15,999 nucleotides of DNA from Lachnospiraceae bacterium (GTDB lineage Bacteria > Bacillota > Clostridia > Lachnospirales > Lachnospiraceae), in the NCBI GenBank assembly GCA_900770345.1, contig CAAGKF010000056.1, forward strand, positions 1 to 15,999, read 5' to 3'. Of the stretch, positions 6,028-13,270 are shown in pieces. The notes below the pieces were generated by a model that saw only the letters and a list, made by a program, of their open reading frames with translations, was not told where the DNA came from and made no database searches. The position numbers were made by a program, and so were the translations under genes. The first letter of the stretch is position 1. Every line of letters starts with the position of its first letter.

Positions 6028-6921
6028 TTAAGAAATATTGAATTCTGTCCTTACATGCTGCACAAAAGCCTGCAATACTGGAAGATAAGCGGGCTGCTTT
6101 TTATAAATCAGATAAATATCTCGTGTAATGGGAGGCTCTAATGGCCGCAGTACTACATGAGGGAAATGATAATAGGCAGCCACCTCAGGAGAACAGAATG
6201 AGATGCCCATTCCTTTATCAACCAGAGCCAGGCAGGATTCAATTTGACTGCATTTGTGACTGTAGGTCAGCGGAATCTGCTGGGCTTCCATATTTTGCTG
6301 TACAATATGCTGTAAAACAAAACTGTCCCCGCTGATAATCAAGGATTCATCCAGCAATTTATGGATTTCAATGATATCCAGTTTTGCCAGAGGGTGGTTT
6401 TCATGGACCGCTGCTTCAATCATAGAATGACGAAGGGGCACCGCAGTAATCTCTTTTTGCAGAGTTCCTTTTTCTAAAATAGCAATGATGACATCCAAAT
6501 TTTCATCTTTTAGCTGGCGAAGCAGATTTTTACTTCCATCTACAGTTAAAATCAACTGAACATTGGAATAATTCTTTTGAAAAAGGGCAATCATTTCTGG
6601 CAAATATAAAGGACAGAGAATCGGCAGGAGACCTACCCGAAGGGTCCCTTTCTTGAGGGTGGAGAATTCATTCATGGTGTGCTCTAGATTGCGGGTTTGC
6701 AGAATGATCTTTTGTGATTGGGTAGCGAAATAACGGCCGGCATCTGTCAGATATACACGCTTATGTCGGCGTTCCAAAAGGGGAATACCCAGTTCTTTTT
6801 CCAAAGCGATGATCTGGTTGCTGAGAGATGGCTGGGAGATATGTAATAGTTCAGCAGCTTTGGTGATATTTCCAGTTCTGGCGACTGCCAGGAGATATTC
6901 CATTTGTAGGTTACTAATCAT
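6028..6921 (-). CDS. LysR-family transcriptional regulator
   Basis: A 297-residue LysR-type regulator. The N-terminal winged helix-turn-helix (residues 1-62) reads YLLAVARTGNITKAAELL, HISQPSLSNQI, LEKELGIPLLERR, LTDAGRYF. It is followed by a linker helix and a two-lobed effector domain starting at GTLRVGLLPI. ATG at 6921 is preceded by AAGGAGGAGGG. It is transcribed away from the FAD oxidoreductase and permease, the classical LysR arrangement, and should activate them in response to the imported anion or a product of it. Base composition is lower in GC than in the operon to its left. Confidence 0.93.
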   Translation of the reverse strand: MISNLQMEYLLAVARTGNITKAAELLHISQPSLSNQIIALEKELGIPLLERRHKRVYLTDAGRYFATQSQKIILQTRNLEHTMNEFSTLKKGTLRVGLLPILCPLYLPEMIALFQKNYSNVQLILTVDGSKNLLRQLKDENLDVIIAILEKGTLQKEITAVPLRHSMIEAAVHENHPLAKLDIIEIHKLLDESLIISGDSFVLQHIVQQNMEAQQIPLTYSHKCSQIESCLALVDKGMGISFCSPEVAAYYHFPHVVLRPLEPPITRDIYLIYKKQPAYLPVLQAFVQHVRTEFNIS

Positions 6922-6983
6922 AAGCTATCCCTCCTCCTTTTTACTATAAGGGTGTTTTTTCATAATATCAATAGGATAAAACT

Positions 6984-7003
6984 ATTAACTTTATAGAGTT
7001 AAT
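6984..7003. promoter_or_regulatory. Candidate LysR binding site (20-bp perfect palindrome)
   Basis: ATTAACT at 6984-6990 is matched by AGTTAAT at 6997-7003, with a 6-base spacer. The T-N11-A signature of LysR boxes occurs at 6985/6997 and 6990/7002. The centre is about 50 bases upstream of the predicted start of the FAD oxidoreductase transcript, and the site borders a possible LysR promoter (-10 TATTAT on the minus strand at 6962-6967), so it could serve activation and autorepression. Confidence 0.65.
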
Positions 7004-7007
7004 GATT

Positions 7008-7036
7008 TTTACTACAAATAGAGAGAATATTATAAT
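7008..7036 (+). promoter_or_regulatory. Promoter of the FAD oxidoreductase-permease operon
   Basis: TATAAT at 7031-7036 is a perfect -10 box. TTTACT at 7008-7013 is a 4/6 match to the -35 box at 17-base spacing. The weak -35 directly after the palindrome is what is expected of an activator-dependent promoter. Confidence 0.65.
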
Positions 7037-7060
7037 AAAAGCAAAAGGAGGCTGGTATCT

Positions 7061-8317
7061 GTGCTTGAAAAGAACTATGACGTAATTGTTGTAGGCGGCG
7101 GAGCTTCTGGTATTGCGGCGGCAATTGGGGCTGCGAAAACGGGAGCACATTGCTTGCTGATTGAACGATATGGGTGCTTGGGTGGGCAGGCAACGACTGC
7201 CAATGTTTCTTCGTATTGTGGCTTTTTTACGCATGGCGAGCATGCTCGGCAGGTCGTTAAAGGAGTGGGACAGGAAGTATTGGACGAGCTGCATCGTCTG
7301 GGATATTATGATGGATTCAGGTTCTCTCCTGTAGGTAATGCAATTGTTGCGCTGGATCAGGAAGCAACAAAATTTGCTCTGGATGAAGTAATTTCCAAAT
7401 ATCCTGTCGATGTGCTTTTACATTGCCGAATGTTCCAAGTGGAAGCGGATTTTCAAAGGGGAGAAATCTATAGAATCATTTGTGTGGATGATCAAAATTC
7501 GTATGCTTTTACTGCCCATGCTTTTGTGGATGCAACAGGAGATGCCAACCTTTCCTATTTAGCAGGAGCTTCCCTACGTTATGGGGATGGCCAGGGGAAA
7601 GGGCAGGCTTCGACAAGAATTATGATGCTGGACCGAGTTCCAGCTTCTGTCCGTTTCAAACCGGAAGTTCTGGATAAAATCTTCATCCAGGCAAAACAAG
7701 ACGGGTATCATCATCTGTCCAAAGAATCAGGGATAGTATTCCGGGTCAATGACGATACGGTCTGTGCCATTTTGCCCAGCGTTTGGGTTCCGGATTTGAG
7801 TGCTGCTACCCTAACAGCTTGCGAGATGGATACAAGAAAACAGGCGCAAGAATATCTGGAAGTATTCCACAAGTATATGCCGGGTATGGAAAACTGCCGG
7901 CTGGTTTCAACGGGTGTACAACTGGGATTGCGAGATACGCGGCATATCCTAGGCGAAAAAACGCTGACAGGGGAGCAGGTTCTACGTGCTGTTAAACCGG
8001 TTGATTCTATTGCCCGAGGCGCATGGCCCTGCGAAATGCATGTGGATGTGAATAAAATTGCGAAATATATTTTTGTGGATCACGACGATTACTATGGTAT
8101 TCCATTGGGCTGTCTGAAAGCCCGGCAATGGAAGAACCTCTGGTGTGGTGGAAGGACTATTAGTGCAGATCCTGTCGCTTTTGCCTCTGTTCGTGTTATG
8201 GGCTGCGGATTTGCCACTGGACAAGCTGCGGGGGTAGCCGCCGCGCTGCCTGAAGGAACGGAGGACTTCGTCCAAATAGTTCAGCAGGAACTGGTGCGCC
8301 AGGGAGCCTTGATTTAA
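7061..8317 (+). CDS. FAD-dependent oxidoreductase (FAD_oxidored type)
   Basis: A 418-residue flavoprotein. The N-terminal Rossmann FAD site reads DVIVVGGGASGIAAAIGAAK (GGGASG, residues 12-17) with Glu35 (LLIERYGCLGGQA) for the ribose. The C-terminal half has the family's GLRDTRHILGE, DSIARGAWP, YGIPLGCL and the final SVRVMGCGFATGQAAGVAAA, which closes over the flavin. No signal peptide is seen, so it should be cytoplasmic. The start is GTG at 7061, with AAAAGGAGG 9 bases upstream. The substrate is unknown. The permease that follows 18 bases later suggests oxidation or reduction of an imported organic acid, in the way TcuA acts on tricarballylate, although TcuA belongs to a different flavoprotein family. 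Confidence 0.9.
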   Translation: MLEKNYDVIVVGGGASGIAAAIGAAKTGAHCLLIERYGCLGGQATTANVSSYCGFFTHGEHARQVVKGVGQEVLDELHRLGYYDGFRFSPVGNAIVALDQEATKFALDEVISKYPVDVLLHCRMFQVEADFQRGEIYRIICVDDQNSYAFTAHAFVDATGDANLSYLAGASLRYGDGQGKGQASTRIMMLDRVPASVRFKPEVLDKIFIQAKQDGYHHLSKESGIVFRVNDDTVCAILPSVWVPDLSAATLTACEMDTRKQAQEYLEVFHKYMPGMENCRLVSTGVQLGLRDTRHILGEKTLTGEQVLRAVKPVDSIARGAWPCEMHVDVNKIAKYIFVDHDDYYGIPLGCLKARQWKNLWCGGRTISADPVAFASVRVMGCGFATGQAAGVAAALPEGTEDFVQIVQQELVRQGALI

Positions 8318-8335
8318 TAAGGGAGGGATATGGAT

Positions 8336-9775
8336 ATGAAACGACAGACTGCTGTGTTACTGGGGCTTCTCTGTATTGTTCTGGGGAAGGTCCTGCCCCC
8401 GGTAGGTGGGCTTTCACCAGCCGGAATGCAGGTTTTGGGGATTTTTGCCGGAGTACTGATTATGTGGCTGACCATTGCAATCCATTGGCCTAGTCTGTTG
8501 GGTATCGCCATGCTGGCAACGGTTCCTGGGTTAAACTTAAATAAATTGTTGGCAGTTTCGGTGGGGAATTCTACATTTTCATTCCTGCTGTTCACATTCA
8601 TGTGTACGTATGCACTTTCCAAGACACCTTTTGTGAAAAGATGTGCAATCGGTTTTATCTGCAGTAAAATTGCGCGAAAAGGATCATGGTGGTTTCTGAT
8701 TTCTTATTGTGCATCCGTATTAATTATTGGGATGGTTATGTCTCCGGTTGTGTTGTTTGTAATTTACTTACCCATTCTGGATGCCATTTGTCAGGAACTA
8801 CAGCTTAAAAATGAAGATTCTTTGACAAATAGTTTAGTCTTGGGACAACTAATCTGTGCAGAAATGTCCTGTGGGATGACGCCTATCGCTCATGTATTTC
8901 CTATCATGGCCTTGGGATTTTACTCTTCTGCAACAGGAAGAACCATTGCATATGGGGATTATATGTTATTTGCAGTCCCAGTTGGCGTGATTTGTTTTAT
9001 CGCTTTGATGTTGATTTTCCGCTTCGTACTGCGTCCAGATATGTCTAAAATTGCTAACTTAGATTTTGATGCTCTGCAAAAAACGGTTCCCCCCATGGGA
9101 AAATATGAAAAAATGGTCTTAGGAATCTGCTCTCTGGTAGTCGTAATGTGGATTGTTCCTGGATTCCTGAAGTCGAGTTTTCCTGGAATTTACCAATTCT
9201 TCAAAGTACAGGGGACCGCATTCCCACCATTGGTTGGTGCTAGTTTATTATGCTTACTTACTTTGGATGGTAAACCGTTGCTTGACTTTAAGGAGGCCGT
9301 CAGCAAAGGTGTAGATTGGAGCAGCATTATTATGGCTGCTGGCACATTGGCACTTGGTGCGGCGATGACGAATAAATCTGTGGGAATCACTGCTTGGATC
9401 ACCAGTAGCATTGCACCGATATTACAAAACGCTTCAGCTACAATGCTGATTGTATTTATTATCGCATGGGCTTCCATCCAGACGAATGTATCATCAAATA
9501 TGGTTACGGTTACTGTGGTGACTGCCATTGCGATACCTCTTTGTAACGCTACAAATGGAGCAGTGAATACAGCAGTTATCTGCGCTTTAATCGGAATGAT
9601 TGCCAGTTATGCATATGCGACTCCGCCTGCTCATCCGGCTGTGGCTTTAGCTATTGGCTCTGAAAAAACTACGACGGGTCAGGTATTGAAACTAGGGATT
9701 GCTATGATGGTGATTGCGATTGCCGTCACGGTTCTGGTAGGGTATCCGCTGGGTGTGGTAGTATTGGGAGCATAG
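8336..9775 (+). CDS. DASS/SLC13-type anion permease
   Basis: A 479-residue integral membrane protein with about 12 hydrophobic segments in two related halves. The second half carries SSNMVTVTVVTAIAIPL, which fits the SNT-type sodium/carboxylate site of the divalent-anion:Na+ symporters. The first half has MSCGMTPIAHVFPIMALG in the corresponding place, a divergent form. It probably imports a di- or tricarboxylate or another organic anion. I choose ATG 8336 over ATG 8330 because GGGAGGG (8321-8327) is then 8 rather than 2 bases away. It is coupled to the FAD oxidoreductase and ends before a convergent terminator. Confidence 0.85.
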   Translation: MKRQTAVLLGLLCIVLGKVLPPVGGLSPAGMQVLGIFAGVLIMWLTIAIHWPSLLGIAMLATVPGLNLNKLLAVSVGNSTFSFLLFTFMCTYALSKTPFVKRCAIGFICSKIARKGSWWFLISYCASVLIIGMVMSPVVLFVIYLPILDAICQELQLKNEDSLTNSLVLGQLICAEMSCGMTPIAHVFPIMALGFYSSATGRTIAYGDYMLFAVPVGVICFIALMLIFRFVLRPDMSKIANLDFDALQKTVPPMGKYEKMVLGICSLVVVMWIVPGFLKSSFPGIYQFFKVQGTAFPPLVGASLLCLLTLDGKPLLDFKEAVSKGVDWSSIIMAAGTLALGAAMTNKSVGITAWITSSIAPILQNASATMLIVFIIAWASIQTNVSSNMVTVTVVTAIAIPLCNATNGAVNTAVICALIGMIASYAYATPPAHPAVALAIGSEKTTTGQVLKLGIAMMVIAIAVTVLVGYPLGVVVLGA

Positions 9776-9797
9776 TGAATATCTTTTGGCAGAAAGG

Positions 9798-9834
9798 AAA
9801 AGAGCTTTGCTTAAACTGAAGCAAAGCTCTTTTT
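9798..9834. terminator. Convergent terminator, overlapping the stop codon of the PrpR-like gene
   Basis: AAAAGAGCTTTGCTT (9798-9812) pairs with AAGCAAAGCTCTTTT (9819-9833) across a 6-base loop, with a T-run after it on the plus strand and, by symmetry, on the minus strand. It ends the permease transcript. The minus-strand stop codon (TAA, 9811-9813) of the converging regulator lies inside the hairpin, so the right arm encodes the regulator's last residues. Confidence 0.9.
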
Positions 9835-11595
9835 CTTTAATATTCGCCATAATGTCGTCCGGCTAATATGAAGCCTTTTGGCAGTCCTTGTTTGATTGTA
9901 GTTTTCTTCTTTTAGAATTTTTTGCGCTATGTCGTAAATGATTTCATCCAATGGCTTTTCCAGATTTAAGGGTTCCTGTGTGGATGGAGTATACGCTTCT
10001 GTTTCATTTTTTAACAAATTCCGGATGGTATGGACAGAAATCCATGGAGTCGTCGTTGTCCGAATGGCTTCTGTGATGACTCGTTTAAGCTGAGTCAGAT
10101 TCCAGGGCCAGTCATATTGACAAAGCAGGGAGACGGCCTCTGGCTCTAGCCCCACAATATGGTGATCATGCAAATGGTTATCGTGCTGGATCAATAAAAG
10201 TGCGTAGTTTAATATGATGTCCTTATTTTGCCGGAGTGAAGGCAGCGTTAAAGGCAGCGCATTGAAATCTTCCAGAAGTTTATGATGGCGTTGGGACAGT
10301 TCATCCGATTGAACTCCTTCCAGGAGGAAAGTAAAGTATGCCGAGGTGGAGTATTTAATGGCTGCCAATTCATTTTCCCAGGCATCGAACAAGAGAGAGT
10401 TTGTTTGCGCCAGGCCTTTGAATAAAAAGATACTGTTTTCTACATAAAGTGGAGAACGGGAATCTTCAATGAAATGATGTAACGTATCCAGCGAGAACAG
10501 AGAAACATCCACAATAAATAAGAACTCATACGGCTGACTGTTTTTGTTGAATAACTGTTTATAAAGGGAAAGCCCGTCCGTCCCGGGAGCACCAAGGATG
10601 CACAGGGCCTGCTTTTCTTTAGAGGAATGTATTGCCTGTTGCCAAATGGTTGGATTGGTCAATTGTAGAAGATTTGGAACTGTGAAGGCAATTTCTTTAT
10701 GGCGATAAAAAGTCAACCAGGGCATGTTGGAAGGAGTAGAGAAAAATTTTTTAGGCTGGATTTTGAATATAAAATAACGCTGTTCTCGAATCTTTGTGAT
10801 GAATCCATTGATGTTATAAAAAACATCTTCTATTCGGCGGGAAAACGTATTTTTTCCCGTTTGTGATAACGAGTGGATTAGATGTCGGCAAATCGTTTGC
10901 AGGCCTTTTTTGTAGATTTTAGCGCTCTGATAGATTAATTCTTCTGCGGCACTAAAAACAAGAACAAGAGAGTCATCGGTTTTCAAGCAGGAAGATAATA
11001 ACCGATTTTCTTTTGCAACGTCACTGATGTATGAAGTGATGTGCAAACCCTGGGAAAATGCTTCTGCTACACTGTCGATACTAGAGGTAAGCAAAATGCT
11101 TTGTAGCCCTACCTTTTCTGCATATAGTACGGAGACAGCATCACCAATAATCAGGGTATACCCCATGGATTTTAATTGATTGACTTTTTCCGGAGCGTTA
11201 TGCCATTTGTCGATGGTAAAGATGCTGTAGGGCAATTGCAGGATATCACACAGAATTTGTGCGGAATGGGCAATGTTTTCATAAGCCAGGATAGCCGGTT
11301 TTCCATGATAATGCTCGATGAGCTTAAATATGTTCAATAAATCGAAATAAGAAATGGGAATTTCAATGACAGGTATTGTCGCATATTTCTCGACCTCCAT
11401 TTTTGTCCCACCACGAGAGATGATGCAATCGAATGCATCTGCAGGATATTGTTTTAAAATTTCTACTCCTTCTGTAATGGCACCAACGGAAACAGTCAGA
11501 TCCATTTGGGGAAAGTTTTTCGCTGCCTGAATCATTACCTGTTTCAAAGTTGGATAAGGAGCAATTCCTAATACTTTTATTTTTTTTTGCTGCAT
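9811..11595 (-). CDS. PrpR-N-domain, Fis-type regulator with a degenerate AAA+ domain
   Basis: A 594-residue regulator. Residues 5-186 form a PrpR_N sensor domain (KVLGIAPYPTLKQ, EGVEILKQY, CIISRGGT, IPVIEIPISYFDLL, LIIGDAVSVLYAEKVGL). Residues 332-500 retain the outline of a sigma-54 activator AAA+ module, including LPLTLPSLRQNKDI. Its Walker A reads GAPGTDG, without the Lys (334-341), its Walker B reads IFLFKG, without DE (387-394), and GAFTGA is absent. A Fis-type helix-turn-helix closes the protein (EENYNQTRTAKRLHISRTTLWRILK, split here as ~563-587). ATP hydrolysis and sigma-54 contact are therefore unlikely. ATG 11593-11595 has AAAGGA 8 bases upstream; the longer open frame starts in promoter DNA. 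It is divergent from the acid-sugar operon, which it probably controls, as TyrR-like proteins do at sigma-70 promoters. Confidence 0.85.
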   Translation of the reverse strand: MQQKKIKVLGIAPYPTLKQVMIQAAKNFPQMDLTVSVGAITEGVEILKQYPADAFDCIISRGGTKMEVEKYATIPVIEIPISYFDLLNIFKLIEHYHGKPAILAYENIAHSAQILCDILQLPYSIFTIDKWHNAPEKVNQLKSMGYTLIIGDAVSVLYAEKVGLQSILLTSSIDSVAEAFSQGLHITSYISDVAKENRLLSSCLKTDDSLVLVFSAAEELIYQSAKIYKKGLQTICRHLIHSLSQTGKNTFSRRIEDVFYNINGFITKIREQRYFIFKIQPKKFFSTPSNMPWLTFYRHKEIAFTVPNLLQLTNPTIWQQAIHSSKEKQALCILGAPGTDGLSLYKQLFNKNSQPYEFLFIVDVSLFSLDTLHHFIEDSRSPLYVENSIFLFKGLAQTNSLLFDAWENELAAIKYSTSAYFTFLLEGVQSDELSQRHHKLLEDFNALPLTLPSLRQNKDIILNYALLLIQHDNHLHDHHIVGLEPEAVSLLCQYDWPWNLTQLKRVITEAIRTTTTPWISVHTIRNLLKNETEAYTPSTQEPLNLEKPLDEIIYDIAQKILKEENYNQTRTAKRLHISRTTLWRILKKKSFASV

Positions 11596-11683
11596 CAGTA
11601 TTTTCCTTTCTTGTGTTTCAAAAAAGAACAATATGATAAAAAAACAAATAGCAATGATATTATATATCAATATGTTTAAATAT

Positions 11684-11721
11684 GAAACGATTAACAAGAA
11701 ATTTCTGTTGAGACGATTTAC
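11684..11721. promoter_or_regulatory. Direct repeats upstream of the acid-sugar operon (candidate activator sites)
   Basis: GAAACGATTAAC (11684-11695) and GAGACGATTTAC (11710-11721) match at 10 of 12 positions, 26 bases apart, about 2.5 helical turns. A palindrome, AGAAATTTCT, lies between them. The second copy overlaps the -35 box. The divergent PrpR-like regulator is the candidate binder; this is inference. Confidence 0.4.
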
Positions 11722-11736
11722 TGAAATGGATACAAT
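11708..11736 (+). promoter_or_regulatory. Sigma-70 promoter of the UxaA-KdgT-kinase operon
   Basis: TTGAGA at 11708-11713, a 17-base spacer, and TACAAT at 11731-11736, both 5/6 matches. I see no sigma-54 GG-N10-GC element in the 11596-11783 gap, which agrees with the loss of GAFTGA in the neighbouring regulator. A 15-bp palindrome, AACCAT-CGA-ATGGTT (11739-11753), sits at the predicted start site and could be an operator. On the other strand TATAAT (11659-11664) may be the regulator's own -10 box. Confidence 0.65.
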
Positions 11737-11783
11737 GAAACCATCGAATGGTTCAGTCTTTTCTGATTAAAGGAGGAGTAAAG

Positions 11784-12065
11784 ATGAATGCGGTAATTCA
11801 TGTAAATAGCAAGGACAATCTGGTTACGTGCTTACGGCCTATTAAAAAAGGTGAAACAATTACTTTCGAAGGCAAGGAATATACGGCAACCAGCGATATT
11901 CCCAAATTCCATAAGATGGCTGTAGAAGAAATCCCCAAAGGTGGCTATTGCTATAAATATGGACAGATCATCGGGGAAGCTCTGGTGGATCTGCATCCTG
12001 GTGACTATGTACATGTCCACAACTTGGCTAGTACTCGTGGCCGCGGCGACTTGAAGGCTGAATAA
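11784..12065 (+). CDS. UxaA-family dehydratase/lyase, small SAF-domain subunit
   Basis: A 93-residue SAF-domain protein, the stand-alone version of the N-terminal domain of altronate/galactarate dehydratases. It ends in the hallmark YKYGQIIGEALVDLHPGDYV and HVHNLAS. I start it at the ATG at 11784, which has AAAGGAGGAG just upstream; the frame is open back to 11748. Together with the next gene (21 bases on) it should form a two-subunit enzyme, as in sulfolactate sulfo-lyase SuyAB or split aldonate dehydratases. The likely reaction is elimination of water (or sulfite) from a hydroxy acid. The substrate is not determined. Confidence 0.88.
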   Translation: MNAVIHVNSKDNLVTCLRPIKKGETITFEGKEYTATSDIPKFHKMAVEEIPKGGYCYKYGQIIGEALVDLHPGDYVHVHNLASTRGRGDLKAE

Positions 12066-12086
12066 GGGAAAAGGGGAGAGAAAATC

Positions 12087-13253
12087 ATGAAAATCTTAGG
12101 ATATAGAAGAGAAAACGGGACCTTTGGTGTACGGAATCATCTGTTGATTCTGCCGACTTCTGTTTGTGCAACGGATACGGCTAAGAAAATCGCGGATCAG
12201 GTTCCAGGTGCGGTTTATGTAAGCAATCAGCATGGCTGTTGCCAAATTGGTTCTGACCAGGAACAGACGGAACGGACCCTGGAAGGTTTCGGGAAGAATG
12301 CCAACGTTGGTGCTGTTCTGGTTGTTGGCCTTGGCTGCGACGGGATCCAGGCACAGGAACTGGCCAAACGGATTGCTGTTACTAAAAAAACTGTGGAAGC
12401 CATTACCATCCAAGGTTGTGGCGGCACTTTGAAAGCCATTGCCAGAGGCGGGGAAATTGCCTGCGCCATGGCAGCCAAACTTTCTACGGAAGTCCGTACG
12501 GAAGGCGATATCAGCGAACTGATCCTGGGCATGGAATGCGGCGGTTCCGATCCTACCAGCGGTCTGGCCTCCAATCCTACTATCGGATATGTTTCTGATA
12601 AACTGGTTTCCCTGGGCGGCAGCAGCATCCTGAGTGAAACGACGGAAGTCATCGGGGCTGAACATATCCTGGCCAAGCGGTTCGGTGATCCTAAACAGCG
12701 GGAAAAATTCCTGACTATGGTCCATAATGTGGAAGAACGAGCTCTGAAATTGGGTGAAGACCTTCGTACCGGCCAACCGACCCCTGGCAACAAAGCCGGC
12801 GGGCTGTCCACCATTGAAGAAAAGTCTCTTGGCTGCATGTATAAAGCCGGGAATACGGCTCCGTTCCAAGGGGCTCTGGAATATTCTGAAGCCCTGCCTC
12901 TGGAAAAGAAAGGCCTGTACTTCATGGATACTCCGGGTCAGGACATCGATTCCATCACAGGTATGGTTGCTGGTGGCGCCACTGCTATTGTATTCTCCAC
13001 CGGGCGTGGTACTCCTACCGGGAGCCCCATTGCTCCGGTCATCAAAATCACCGGGAATACGGATACCTTCAACAATATGCCGGATAACATTGATGTCAAT
13101 GCCGGGAAAATCATTACTGAAGGTAAAACAATTAAAGACCTTGGAGAAGAGACCTTCAACCTTTTGCTGGATGTATGCAACGGGAAGATGACGAAGGCCG
13201 AAGCCTTGGGTCATAGAGAATTCGGGATTTACAAGGTCTCTGGTACCTTCTAA
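12087..13253 (+). CDS. UxaA-family dehydratase/lyase, large catalytic subunit
   Basis: A 388-residue protein matching the C-terminal domain of UxaA/GarD and the SuyB large subunit. It shows GTFGVRNHLLILPTSVCATD, NQHGCCQIGSD, VVGLGCDGIQ, MECGGSDPTSGLASNP, GGSSILSETTEVIGAEH, EEKSLGCMYKAG, FMDTPGQD and FSTGRGTPTGSP. Cysteines in HGCC, GLGCD and MECGG are the expected metal or Fe-S ligands. AAGGGGAG lies 8 bases before the ATG. The neighbouring KdgT permease and DUF1537 kinase favour a sugar acid as substrate. The split architecture and length equally fit sulfolactate lyase, so I give no gene symbol. Codon use is rich in C/G-ending codons, suggesting strong expression. Confidence 0.9.
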   Translation: MKILGYRRENGTFGVRNHLLILPTSVCATDTAKKIADQVPGAVYVSNQHGCCQIGSDQEQTERTLEGFGKNANVGAVLVVGLGCDGIQAQELAKRIAVTKKTVEAITIQGCGGTLKAIARGGEIACAMAAKLSTEVRTEGDISELILGMECGGSDPTSGLASNPTIGYVSDKLVSLGGSSILSETTEVIGAEHILAKRFGDPKQREKFLTMVHNVEERALKLGEDLRTGQPTPGNKAGGLSTIEEKSLGCMYKAGNTAPFQGALEYSEALPLEKKGLYFMDTPGQDIDSITGMVAGGATAIVFSTGRGTPTGSPIAPVIKITGNTDTFNNMPDNIDVNAGKIITEGKTIKDLGEETFNLLLDVCNGKMTKAEALGHREFGIYKVSGTF

Positions 13254-13270
13254 AAAGAAAGGAAGTCATC

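Noticed and set aside
6943..6971. LysR promoter TTGATA-17-TATAGT on the minus strand
   Set aside because: Although the boxes match well, the implied start site would fall inside the LysR ribosome site, leaving no usable leader.
11596..11697. Hydrophobic N-terminal extension (possible membrane anchor) of the PrpR-like regulator
   Set aside because: It has no ribosome site and lies in AT-rich promoter DNA, while AAAGGA precedes the ATG at 11595. The apparent membrane segment is read from non-coding sequence.
11596..11783. Sigma-54 promoter upstream of the UxaA-type operon, expected from the PrpR-like neighbour
   Set aside because: No TGGCA-N7-TGC-like -24/-12 pair is visible, whereas a good sigma-70 pair is.
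12096..13214. Long minus-strand open frame (372 codons)
   Set aside because: It is antisense to the large UxaA-type subunit, whose conserved motifs are unmistakable on the plus strand; the antisense protein has no recognisable features.
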